A DNA stretch of 64,000 nt, taken from the NCBI RefSeq assembly GCF_016808335.1, contig NC_053144.1, forward strand, positions 68,991,400-69,055,399, in the 5' to 3' direction. The stretch is from Panicum virgatum. Its lineage: Eukaryota > Streptophyta > Magnoliopsida > Poales > Poaceae. This document shows positions 31,801 to 41,391 of the stretch, piece by piece. Position numbers and translations under genes: made by a program. How positions within the stretch are numbered: the first letter of the stretch is position 1; each line of letters begins with the position of its first letter. The notes under the pieces are model-generated. The model ran no database searches. It worked only from the letters and a program-made list of their open reading frames with translations, and was not told the origin of the DNA.

Positions 31801-32739
31801 TTTAAAAGATCTGAATATGATAGCTGTGTTTACATTAAGATTGTTGAGGAATCACCTATATACTTGCTGTTATATGTTGATGACATGCTTATTGCTGCCA
31901 AGAGCAGAAAAGAAATCACTACAGTAAAGAAATTGTTGAGTAGTGAATTTGATATGAAGGATCTTGGTGTTGCTAAGAAAATTCTAGGTATGGAGATTAC
32001 TAGAGACAGAAAATCTGGTTTATTATTTCTTAGTCAGCATAATTACATTAACAAGGTTCTTCAGCGTTTTAATATGCATGATTCAAAGACAGTTAGTACT
32101 CCTATTGCACCTCACTTTAAATTGTCAGCTGCTCAGTGCCCTAGTTCTGAGGAGGATGTTGAATACATGTCAAAAGTCCCATATTCTAGTGCTGTTGGTT
32201 CTTTGATGTATGCCATGGTTTGCTCTCGCCCAGATTTATCATATGCTATGAGTTTGGTTAGCAGATACATGTCTAATCCTGGTAAAGAACACTGGAAGAC
32301 AGTTCAGTGGATTTTCAGGTACCTCAGAGGAACAGCAGATTCTTGTTTGAAGTTTGGGAGAACTGATCAGGGACTCATTGGTTATGTGGATTCAGATTAT
32401 GCTGCTGATTTGGATAGGCGCAGGTCACTCACAGGTTATGTGTTCACTGTTAGCAGTTGTGCTGTGAGTTGGAAGGCTACTTTGCAGCCTGTTGTTGCTA
32501 TGTCTACCACAGAAGCAGAATATATGGCTATTGCTGAAGCGTGCAAGGAGGCAGTTTGGCTGAAAGATTTGCTTACTGAGCTGTGTGGAGTTGGTTCTTG
32601 CATTGATCTATTCTGTGACAGTCAAAGTGCTATTTGCCTTACTAAAGATCAGATGTTTCATGAAAGGACAAAGCATATTGATGTCAAGTACCATTATGTT
32701 CGTGATGTTATTTCACAAGGTAAATTGAATGTATGCTAG
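28828..32739 (+). CDS. Copia gag-pol polyprotein with in-frame stop near the end
   Basis: The frame has ATG at 28828 and an in-frame TAG at 32737-32739. Gag is followed by a zinc knuckle CKYCKKKSHMIEDC (about residue 238 from this ATG), protease LDSACSFH (about 300), pre-integrase LWHMRLGHM and rve integrase DNGGEF and QQNGVAERMNRT (about 555-600), reverse transcriptase QLDVKTAFLHGELEE and LLYVDDMLI (about 935-1020), and RNase H GYVDSDYAADL and MSTTEAEYMAI (about 1190-1235). After the TAG the same frame continues 32 codons to the expected end, so one nonsense base is the only visible defect. Order protease-integrase-reverse transcriptase marks Ty1/Copia. The last 32 residues lie beyond the RNase H motifs. 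Confidence 0.95.
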   Translation: MASMKYDLPMLDYKTRFSLWQVKMRAILAQTNDLDEALEKFGKKKKDEWTDEEKRKDRKALSLIQLHLSNDILQEVLQEKTAAELWLKLESICMSKDLTSKLHMKLKLYTLKMQEGDSVMGHLSVFKEIVADLGSMEVKYEDEDLGLLLLCSLPSSYASFRDTILLSRDELTLAEVCEALQSEEKMKGMVQTYGSSSRGDALHVRGRSEQRSSSDNNDRGKSNDGRGRSQSKGHKKKFCKYCKKKSHMIEDCWKLQNKEKKKNKSDGKASVTSAGENSESDCLVVFAGCVAGHDEWILDSACSFHICTNRDWFSSYESLQNGDFVRMRDDNPCEIIGIGSVQIKTHDGMIRILKNVRHIPGMKRNLISLSTLDKEGLKYTGSGGVVKVSKGSLLCLLGDLNPSNLYVLRGCTLHGSVSAANVANAEPSKTDLWHMRLGHMSELGMAELMKRNLLDGCILSGKKFCEHCVFGKHKRVKFNTSVHTTKGTLDYVHADLWGPSRKPSYGGARYMLTIIDDYSRRVWPYFLKSKDDTFAAFIEWKVMIERQTEKKVKVLRTDNGGEFCSDAFDDYCRKEGIVRHHTIPYTPQQNGVAERMNRTIISKARCMLSNAHMNKRFWAEAANTACYLINRSPSIPLNKKTPIEVWSGTPADYSHLRVFGCTAYAHVDNGKLEPRAIKCLFLGYGSGVKGYKLWNPETRKTFMSRSDVFNESVMFTDSLSTDDALVEKLQSQVSVQVELMDDQKNEVVGNDVSDSVPDTVQHSPPVSQSDLQHEEDVDLPIALRRSKRSCGPPNRLIEECNLTYYALSCAEQVEDASEPATYSEAIDSVDKEKWISAMHEEMQSLEKNGTWEIVSLSEKKKTVRCKWVFKRKEGLSSSEPPRFKARLVAKGFSQIPGVDYNDVFSPVVKHSSIRTFFSIVAMHDLELEQLDVKTAFLHGELEEEIYMDQPEGFIVPSKENYVCKLKKSLYGLKQSPRQWYKRFDSFMLLHGFKRSEYDSCVYIKIVEESPIYLLLYVDDMLIAAKSRKEITTVKKLLSSEFDMKDLGVAKKILGMEITRDRKSGLLFLSQHNYINKVLQRFNMHDSKTVSTPIAPHFKLSAAQCPSSEEDVEYMSKVPYSSAVGSLMYAMVCSRPDLSYAMSLVSRYMSNPGKEHWKTVQWIFRYLRGTADSCLKFGRTDQGLIGYVDSDYAADLDRRRSLTGYVFTVSSCAVSWKATLQPVVAMSTTEAEYMAIAEACKEAVWLKDLLTELCGVGSCIDLFCDSQSAICLTKDQMFHERTKHIDVKYHYVRDVISQGKLNVC

Positions 32740-32932
32740 ATTAGTACTCATGATAATCCAGCTGATATGATGACTAAACCAGTTCCTGTAGCTAAGTTTG
32801 AGCTTTGCTCAAGCTTAGTTGGTTTGACAGTTTAGCCCAAGAGGCTATTTGGCGCCAGAAGTTCTGTTCTTTGTTGTGTTCAGGTGATGATTTTGATATG
32901 CTACAAGAAGGAATTTGTCTCAAGGTGGAGTA

Positions 32933-33286
32933 TGTTATATTGTGATCCAAATTCTGATGGGAGAGTGTTGGAATTTGGGCTTGGCCCATTAAGGCCCATG
33001 TGGTGCAAACTTTTAATCCCACATTGCTAGTAGAAGTTGAGGAGACCACGTGACTCTCCTATATATCTAACCCATAGGCTTCACCGGAGAATATCGATCC
33101 TATTATTCCTCTTGTAAGCCGCCGCTAGGCGTTATACACAAACACCCGATATAGTGAAGTTCTTGCTGGCTGGCGCCCGTGGTTTTTACCCTTCGCATTG
33201 GAGGGGTTTTCCACGTTAAATCTTCGTGTCTTTCTGCGGTTTGATTTTTCTATTTTTCATCGTTTTGTTCGCCGTCGCTTCTAACA
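32933..33286 (+). repeat. 3' LTR of Copia element
   Basis: Same ends and length as the 5' LTR, four transitions by eye. Confidence 0.95.
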
Positions 33287-33291
33287 AGAAC

Positions 33292-34614
33292 GTGGGCAGA
33301 GAAACTGAGATCTATCATAGGTGTACTAGTAGGTGCATTGGAGCTGTTTGCGTATATTTATTTTTTTTATCAAATGCTCAAGATGTACACAAGCAAAATA
33401 AAAAAAATTGCCGTGTTGCATATTTTTCTCCGAGAACACAAAAAGCACACAACAAAGTTTTTAAATTATTTATTGTTTAAGATACATATTTATTTGCACA
33501 TCCAATTTGATGCCCTATAAATAATAGTTAAATAAAAGTTATAAAAAAACTATGATGGATGAGATGCACACATTTTTGTGCAAGTTAAAGTTAAACATAT
33601 GAGATGCACATATTTGTATGTAAAAAAATCCAACAACGGATGCGTAAGTTTCTTTATAACCAAGGAATAATTTAGAAATTAGTGTAACATACTATGATGC
33701 ACATTTTTTGCATGCAAATATTACAAATGTATGTACTGAAAATATTTCACATAAATATTAAAATTATTTGCCTAATAGACAACTTTGATTATCACCAATT
33801 AAAGATGGACATTCTAACAATCAAAATTTTATTGGAAGTCTTGCAGGTTTGAAAGCGTTAGAAAGCACTAGAACTGTGCATCCATGGTGGAGAATGGAGA
33901 GTACTTGTTCTAGATTGTTCAATGAAAATATTATTCTTTCTCTTTTAAGAAATAATAAGAAAACACGTTTCTTGTAGCCGTTCAGATGTGAAGCTTTGGA
34001 TTTTGGAAACCACGTATTCATGCCACATTGCGGGGAGAGAGAGAGGGAGAGCTGTCAGCTTGCACGTATAGCCATCTCACTCTCGTCTCCAGCTTATGCA
34101 GACTGCGTAAGATGTCGGCAGCCTATAGATGAGTGTGCTTTCCCTCACCTCCCTCTGCTTTGAGTTCGCCGCTGGATCTGAGCAGCACGCGGCTCTGCTC
34201 CTGCCGAATCGATGGCGTGGCCGGTGGCGCGCGCGATTGACGAGCTCCTCACCGGCTCCGCGCTCGCAACCAGAGTACCAGACGCGCTGTAGCGGGGCAG
34301 GCATCATCTGCAGCCGCCGCGGCCATGAGCATTGCATGTTCTGATCCACATCGGGGCGCAGAATATTCCGAGTGCTCGGAAAGGCGAGCCAGCGCTGCTC
34401 ATGTTTCTGCCGTGCCTCTAGCCGCCGCTCGTGTTTTTCTTTTCCGAGATGGCGAGATGCATACTGCGTCTGTCGGCTCCGGTAGAGTATTTCTCAAAAT
34501 AGGTAGAGTACTGGTTTTACGTTGCCGGCGGTTGAATCCTTTTTCCTGTCAACACATTATTGGGTCAGTGTTTGAAGTTTATCCGAATTATTAATCATAC
34601 GGTCGGTCTAGGCT
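33292..34614. other. Intergenic DNA between the two block copies
   Basis: AT-rich to about 34020, then GC-rich. A very short frame at 34212-34292 (MAWPVARAIDELLTGSALAT and a few more residues) starts in good context but has no partner exon or family that I know; it could be a stray first exon. Confidence 0.35.
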
Positions 34615-35420
34615 TGGCAAAGGTTTTCCCGCATTTATTTAGGTCCCCCGCCGTTGCCAAGTTTGCCGTTTGGCCCAGCACTCCATTTTTATTTCGAAAG
34701 GGCAACAACACAACCGTACTGTGCACTACTATCACTTGTCGAGGAAAGTTGGGAGCCAGCAAAAATACCGAACCCATTGTGGCTGCTAGTGCACCAGAGC
34801 CAGCCATGCATGCAAATGCATGCATGCATAAGACGTGTTGACGATTTTGCAGTTGAGCCCCCATGCGCTAATTCGTGATGGTTCACAACATTTTCGTGCT
34901 GGAAGAGGAGCAGCTAGCAGGTCCTGATTTTTTTTAACAAGAACAGAGGGAGGTGATTTTTTTTAACAAGAACATGAACAACGGCAGGTCCGGATCTGAT
35001 TTGAGAGCACTCCTCCGGTCCTCCCCTGGATATCCCCTCCCCTTGCCGATGCACATTAGGGCGCAGAATATTCCGATCGCTGTGCAAGGCGTACCAGCGC
35101 TGCTCATGCGTTTGTTTAACCCGTGCGTACGTCAGGCCAATTGTTTAGGACGCCTCTAGCCGCCGCTCGCGTTTTTCTCTCTCTCTCTCTCTCTCACTCA
35201 TAACCGCCCGAGTTGATGGATGGACAAGATCACAGGCATTGCGGAACGAATTCGGGAGAAATAAACATGCATGGGAACCTGGGATGATTCCCCATCTACT
35301 AGCATGTGCAGCTTGGCGATCATGGGTTTGCGACAAATGGGGAAAGGAGGTGGGTGTCTGCTCGTCCAACAACGTGGAGAGAGATAGAACGTGGAGAGAC
35401 AAATACGGAAATCGAGATCT
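34615..35420. repeat. Duplicated genomic block, copy 2
   Basis: Paralog of 27470-28434 with small differences, including a longer ctctct run (35177-35193). It preserves gatagaacgtgg at about 35383-35394, the equivalent of the Copia target AGAAC in copy 1. Confidence 0.85.
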
Positions 35421-35520
35421 ATAATGTTTAGGACGCCTCACCTTTAGCTGCCGACTGCAATTTTTTTCCAGCAGTTTGGCAAATCGAGTTGCCATCTTTG
35501 ATTTTTGATAAAAATGTTAA

Positions 35521-35872
35521 AAATACTCCTCCAACAGTTTGGGAAAAGACTTGGCAATTTTTGGCAACTTTGAAAAAACCAGCCTCCAGCGCGCGGTTGG
35601 CATGTAGTTTCTAGTCAGGTGGGAGGGTGAAAAAAGAAATAAATAACAGAGAAGAGTTCCTGATTTAAGTTTTCAAGAGGTGGAAGGGCATAAATATAAT
35701 TTTGTTTCTCTCTCATGATTCCTGATGTAAGTTAGATCTGGATTTGGCAAGTGAATTATGCCAAACTGTTGGAGATAAGCTCTTTTTTTACTTGGCATAT
35801 CTTTTTAGAAATTGGCAAAACACAAGATATGCCAAGTAAAATATGGCAAACTCTTAGAGATGCTCTAACCAT
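35521..35872. mobile_element. MITE-like element with acttggca inverted ends
   Basis: Left end actcctccaacagtttggg followed by acttggcaattt; right end mirrored as gccaagtaaaatatggcaaac followed by agatgctct. Such gagcatctccaa-type ends are frequent in Tourist-like MITEs. Non-coding. Confidence 0.55.
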
Positions 35873-35905
35873 CCAAAAAAAGTAGTACATGTATGGACAG
35901 CCTCA

Positions 35906-36003
35906 GGCCAGTCTCAATGCAAGAGTTTTATGAGGATGAAAACTCTTATATTTCTTCTCTTTTTTCATAATAAATACTCATGAAACTCCACTGAGACTAA
36001 TCT
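35906..36003. mobile_element. Short MITE, about 98 bp
   Basis: Left ggccagtctcaatgcaagag is mirrored by right catgaaactccactgagact. A known grass MITE end pair; the rightmost base is uncertain. Confidence 0.7.
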
Positions 36004-37515
36004 CACAAGCATTATAGTATATAATACAGAATTTAGGAGAAATAAAGATGAAAACCTGGGATTTTCCATCTACTATATACTATGCATAAGTAACATGTTT
36101 GGACAGGATCAAAGGAAAAGGCTTGGAGCGTTAGTTCCTACACTGATGAGATACTCGGCAACTCCTGCAGTCTGTGGATATGATCATCCGTATCCCTTCA
36201 AGTCATCAAGTGGCAAATGTATGTGTTCCGTATGACCGACGATAGGGACTGTCACCGTCTCAGCTACGCGTTCTGACTGTAGGACCGATGATGGGGATTG
36301 GGGACTATCACCGTTTCAGCTATGTGTTCGGTACGACCGATGAAGGCGGTCACCGTTTCAGCTTTGTTTCTGTTCCCATTGTACCTAGGAGATACTACCA
36401 GGCATGGCAACCGAAAAATAAACAAGTACTACCATGCACGGTTTTGGCTTCAGTTTTCTTCAGACTACTCTATTTATGGTTGAACTAGTGAAGCACAATT
36501 CGAGAAAGATGCATACTCTGCCGGTTGGCTCAGATTCACAGCAGGAGAAAATAGCATAGGAATATCGAAATGCATAATAAAAATTAGTTAGTAACAGGAG
36601 TAGGGGAGGGGCACAGAGAGGTGAGAGGGGGAATTTGCAAAAGTGTGATTACCCAATCCAAGGGCGGGTCCAAATTGTAAAATTACTCAATCCCTCATAT
36701 CCCTTGGATGTTGATCCAATGACTCAGATTGAAGTTTTCATAGTTTGCACGGAGAGATTGGTTTGCACCTGATATGTTGCCTTTTAAAAATATTACATCA
36801 GAATTCAAGAATAATCTCAAAATTTATATTTAATCGCTTAACTTTTATTCAAGGGCTGCTGCTTAATTAACCATGGACCCATGGTGATATGTGAACAGGC
36901 CCGTCGATAGCCAACAACAAGGTGGGCGACCGCTCCCGGCCTCAAAAAATGAAGGGCCTCCAATTTTTGATAGTCTAAGGTCTATTAATTCATTTATCAC
37001 ATTCTATTCATCATCTAGTACATTGAGATAACAAAATTGTTGCAGCGAGCACCATTCACATCAAGTGCTATAACCTTTTCGCATTCCGCCGACGCTGTCG
37101 GCTGTCGCGAACTTGTGAGTCATAATCGATCTCGTAGTCTGTTGCCGCTGCCGATGATGAGCCCCCTCCCTTCCAGCTCTTGGCTCCTACATACCTTTAC
37201 CTTGACACAACCCATGCAGCCATGTAGGTGCCGGGCGATCAACTGATCTTTGATCTCAGCATCTCATGGACTGCAGCAGCAGTCAATGACAACGACAACG
37301 TAAATACATGAAATTTAGGTGAGTTGAAGAATGTGAGTAGAGCTGATTTTTAACCATACCTAGCCCAGCACAGCTAATTTTCATCAATATACATGTGCTA
37401 TTCGAATTAATTCGAAATAGTCTTGTTTGGCTTATGAAATTAATTGTGAAGACCGCTAATTCTTTGATTAATTGAGTTATATAATTGTGTGAAAGTATGT
37501 ATTGACTGTATTAAA
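36004..37515. other. Intergenic DNA
   Basis: No gene. At 36205-36370 the segment tcaccgtttcagctatgtgt recurs about three times in degenerate form (36250, 36310, 36350). The region 36890-36970 (cgcccccggcctcaaaaaat type) may be transposon debris. Confidence 0.4.
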
Positions 37516-37616
37516 CATATAATAGTTTAATATTTTAGGGTCCCACATCCTATTTCGCACCGTGGCTTAACCATATAGTAGTTTAACATTTTAGGGTCTC
37601 ACATCCTATTTCGCAC
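37516..37616. repeat. Tandem duplication abutting the CACTA left end
   Basis: The 45-bp segment catataatagtttaatatt to catcctatttcgcac is repeated at 37572-37616 with three or four changes, separated by cgtggcttaac. It ends right at the CACTA terminus. Confidence 0.85.
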
Positions 37617-38701
37617 TCACTGCTAGAAAAATGCACATTCGTCCGCGGCCGTTAGTACCGGTCACGGTTTCGCCCGGTACTAACGTGCAAATTTAGTACC
37701 GGGTCAAAGAAACAGTGCCCATGGGAGCCGTTTAGTACCAGCTGGTGGCTCCAGCCGGCACTAAAGTGCGCCACAGACAGCCCCCGACAGCCTCCTGCAA
37801 CGGCTAGTGACAATTTAGTACCGGCTGGAGCCACCAGCCGGTACTAAATTGGCGCCAGGAAACTTAGTACCGGCTGGTGGCTCCAGCCGGTACTAAATGG
37901 GGAGCTTTAGTACTGGCTGTAGCCACCACCCGGTACTAATGCTCCCATTATAAATTGGGGCTTCTTCCTCCCCGAGCCGAGCCAGCGCCCATTTCACCAG
38001 AGAGCTAGCTCGAGCTCGGTTTCTTCTCTCATATTAGAGTTGCGCCGCCATTATTTGATCCATTTTTTTGTGTGATTTGGACTCATTCAAGTGTGCCAAA
38101 GGTTTGCAACTTCATCCTCTCTTCATTGATAGTCTTTATTCTTCGTTTTATGCTCTATAGTTAGAGAAATTTGTGACTTTTAGAAATAGTGAGGATGAGT
38201 ATGATTTCTTTGATTTATGCAATGATTTGAGATATATAGAACCGATGACTTGAATGTGGGAGTAGGTTTATTGGCTAGGTTGAATATGAAAAATTTATAG
38301 ACGTACTTTTCAATCATTTTCTATATATTACAAATGACCGTAGCACATTTTTTATTTTTAGATTCAGATGAGCATGTGGATAGTAGAAATTTTTAGAATG
38401 AGTGTAGACAAAACATGTGATTGTAGTAGATATAACCATAATGTGGATAGTTAAATTTTTTATAATGAACTAATGAAAGAATTATAATAGATTTTTTTAT
38501 TATGAATTGATTATTTTGACACTCTAGTGATGTATTTATTCATACTCACATTTCTCTCAATTAATTTATTCAGGTTTTTTTGATTGAGAATTAATGTGAT
38601 TTTGCATTATTCAAGTGGCATGGTTAATTAGTTTGGTATTTGTTATGTATTTAGTTGCATTATTTTGACACTCTAATGATGTATTTATTCGGGCTCATAT
38701 G

Positions 38702-39059
38702 GAAACCATCGAGAAGTTTAAAAAATATATGTTTCGGATCATGAATATGTCGTTAACCTTGATCCTGCAGTGAAAACACTGCTATTCGGGGCTAGCATCG
38801 ATATGCACGATACGGTGCGGTATATATGAGGACGCGATGAAGGAGTACGGTCTTGGTCTCAATTATGAAATCCACACCTTTTGAGCCAATTAAGAATGAA
38901 ATTATCCGGACCTTGGTCGTACTCCTTCATCTGGTCCTATTGTACCGCACTGTGTCGTGGATGTCAATAGTAGCCCCGAATGTCAGTGTTATCACTGCAG
39001 GGTCAAGGTTGACGACATAGACATGTTTCGAAACAAATATTTTTTCTTCTCGATGGTTT
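38702..39059. pseudogene. GPN-loop GTPase (GPN1-like) fragment, inverted pair, unit 1
   Basis: Both arms encode pieces of a GPN-loop GTPase. The left arm on the plus strand reads VVNLDPAVKTLLFGASID, then HDTVRY and, after a one-base shift, EDAMKEYGLG. The right arm on the minus strand reads VVNLDPAVITLTFGATID and HDTVRY. These match the segment after the first GTP-binding motif in GPN1/XAB1 (plant QQT) proteins, up to and around the GPN tripeptide. Arms are about 80% identical by eye. No ORF spans the hairpin, so it is non-coding in its present form. Confidence 0.85.
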
Positions 39060-39314
39060 TAGAGAAAGTGAGCCTGAAACAAAGCCCGAACATTGATTGT
39101 GCATCCCTTATGGCGTGGAACGACGTGTTCGCGTTGAACTGAAGAGTGTCAAAATAATTATAGTTTATAATTTATGTTTTCATTTTTATTCTAATAATTT
39201 GTTCAGATTTTTTTTAATTTTTTTCAAGTGGCATGGTTAATTAGTTTGGTATTTGTTATGCATTTAGTTGCATTATTTTGTCACTCTAATGATATATTTA
39301 TTGGGGCTCATATT

Positions 39315-39620
39315 GAAACCATCGAGAAGTTTAAAAAATATATGTTTCGGATCATGAATATGTCGTTAACCTTGATCCTTCGGTGAAAACTCTGCTATTT
39401 GGGGCTAGCATCGATATCCATGATGCGGTGCGGTATATATGAGGACGCGATGAAGGAGTACGGTTTTGGTCCCAATAATGAAATCCTTCATCGGGTCCTA
39501 TTGTACCGCACTGTGTCGTGGATGTCAATACTAGCCCCAAATGTCAGTGTCATCACCGTATGGTCAAGGTTAACGACATAGACATGTTTCGAAACAAACA
39601 TTTTTTCTTCTCGATGGTTT
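39315..39620. pseudogene. GPN-loop GTPase fragment, inverted pair, unit 2
   Basis: Same structure as unit 1; loop shortened by about 50 bp. The GPN motif is kept in EYGFGPNNEI on the plus strand. Confidence 0.85.
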
Positions 39621-39876
39621 TAGAGAAAGTGAGCCTGAAACAAAGCCACGAACATTGATTGCGCATCCCTTATGGCGTGGAACGACGTGTTCGCGTTGAA
39701 CTGAAGAGTGTCAAAATAATTATAGTTTATAATTTATGTTTTCATTTTTATTCTAATAATTTGTTCAGATTTTTTTCAATTTTTTTCAAGTGGCATGGTT
39801 AATTAGTTTGGTATTTGTTATGCATTTAGTTGCATTATTTTATCACTCTAATGATGTATTTATTGGGGCTCATATT

Positions 39877-40182
39877 GAAACCAACGAGAAGTTTAAAAAA
39901 TGTATGTTTCAGATCATGAATATGTCGTTAACCTTGATCCTTCGGTGAAAACTCTGCTATTTGGGGCTAGCATTGATATCCACGATGCAGTGCGGTATAT
40001 ATGAGGACGCGATGAAGGAGTACGGTCTTGGTCCCAATAATGAAATCCTTCATCGGATCCTATTGTACCGCACTGTGTCGTGGATGTCAATACTAGCCCC
40101 GAATGTCAGTGTCATCACCGCAGGGTCAAGGTTAACGACATAGACATGTTTCGAAACAAACATTTTTTCTTCTCGATGGTTT
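39877..40182. pseudogene. GPN-loop GTPase fragment, inverted pair, unit 3
   Basis: Same structure; EYGLGPNNEI readable on the plus strand. Confidence 0.85.
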
Positions 40183-40439
40183 TAGAGAAAGTGAGCCTGA
40201 AACAAAGCCGCAAACATTGATTGCGCATCCCTTATGGCGTGGAACGACGTGTTCGCGTTGAACTGAAGAGTGTCAAAATAATTATAGTTTATAATTTATG
40301 TTTTCATTTTTATTCTAATAATTTGTTCAGATTTTTTTCAAAATTTTTTCAAGTGGCATGGTTAATTAGTTTGGTATTTGTTATGTATTTAGTTGCATTA
40401 TTTTGTCACTCTAATGATGTATTTATTGGGGCTCATATT

Positions 40440-40745
40440 GAAACCATCGAGAAGTTTAAAAAATGTATGTTTCGGATCATGAATATGTCATTAACCTTGA
40501 TCATTCGGTGAAAACTCTGCTATTTGGGGCTAGCATCGATATCCACGATGCGGTGCGGTATATATGAGGACGCGATGAAGGAGTACAGTCTTGGTCTCAA
40601 TAATGAAATCCTTCATCGGGTCCTATTGTACCGCACTGTGTCGTGGATGTCAATACTAGCCCCGAATGTTAGTGTCATCACCGCAGGGTCAAGGTTAACG
40701 ACATAGACATGTTTCGAAACAAATTTTTTTTCTTCTCGATGGTTT
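40440..40745. pseudogene. GPN-loop GTPase fragment, inverted pair, unit 4
   Basis: Same structure; the GPN tripeptide reads GLN here (EYSLGLNNEI). Confidence 0.85.
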
Positions 40746-40900
40746 TAGAGAAAGTGAGCCTGAAACAAAGCCGCGGACATTGATTGCGCATCCCTTATGG
40801 CGTGGAACGATGTGTTCGTATTGAACTGAAGAGTGTCAAAATAATAATGGTTTACAATTTATGTTTTCATTTTAAGAAAGCTCTTCAACCCTGCAGAGCG

Positions 40901-41153
40901 TGTTGGTCTTGTTAGCGGTTGTATTCGTCGTTTGATTAAGAAAGCTTTTTATATATTCTCCCTTGGCAAAGAAAGCCGTAAATTTTGTCGTGAATTTAAT
41001 GTCGAGTTGTATGGTACTGATGATGATCGTGAGTTGATGGCTCTATATAATGCAAGACGGGAAGAGTCGGGGCTGGTGGAATATGACCGTTCCGTGTCAA
41101 AACTTCGCGACGCAGTTCACGAGGCATTGGTCAAAAGATCTCATGATGAGTAG
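40901..41153 (+). CDS. Exon-like open segment of unknown origin inside the CACTA element
   Basis: A splice-acceptor-like tcttcaaccctgcag ends at 40900 and the frame stays open to the TAG at 41151-41153. The encoded piece is charged, with FSLGKESRKFCREFNVELYG, then DDDRELMALYNARREE and a basic, amphipathic end (KLRDAVHEALVKR). I do not recognise it. It could be the 3' exon of a captured host gene or of a transposon accessory protein; it is separated from the transposase by 240 bp. Confidence 0.45.
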
Positions 41154-41159
41154 TTTGTA

Positions 41160-41391
41160 TTAGGTAGCTAGCATATAGTGTAATGTATATATTAATTTGG
41201 ACTTCTATTTATCATGTTCTATAATTTAAGCATGTAGTGTAATGTATCTGTTAATTTGGACTTCTATTAATTTTGTATTTCAATGTTAAATTCGCAAAAA
41301 TGGCTTTTGTATTTCATTATGTTATGTGGCAATTTAAATGATATAAAAACAAGTAAAATAATGTTGTTACTTAATTCAAAAATGTAGATCG
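41160..41391. other. AT-rich spacer before the transposase frame
   Basis: Contains two near copies of gtgtaatgtat(c/a)tgttaattt at about 41177 and 41237. It ends in ttcaaaaatgtag just before the transposase start, an acceptor-like sequence, so the gene may have upstream exons. Confidence 0.4.

Larger units (their letters stand above)
28435..33286 (+). mobile_element. Young Copia LTR retrotransposon, 4852 bp
   Basis: Two 354-bp LTRs, TG...CA ends, an initiator-Met type primer site, one gag-pol frame, a short purine tract (caaggtggagta) before the 3' LTR, and a perfect 5-bp target duplication AGAAC at 28430-28434 and 33287-33291. The LTRs differ at four of 354 positions by eye, all transitions. 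With the often used rate of 1.3e-8 per site per year this gives about 0.4 million years, an estimate only. The uninterrupted site survives in the second block copy. Confidence 0.96.
38580..40880. repeat. Four-unit tandem array, about 562 bp period (613 for unit 1)
   Basis: The start gaaaccatcgagaag occurs at 38702, 39315, 39877 (caacgag variant) and 40440. Spacers share tagtttggtatttgttatg and tgcattattt. Unit 1 is about 50 bp longer because it keeps more of the hairpin loop. Each unit contains one inverted repeat with GPN GTPase coding similarity. Confidence 0.95.

Noticed and set aside
39352..40706. Repeated ~60-codon frames in the GPN hairpin units as real small proteins
   Set aside because: They read through one arm and the loop of the inverted repeat and are best explained as frame-shifted GPN remnants.
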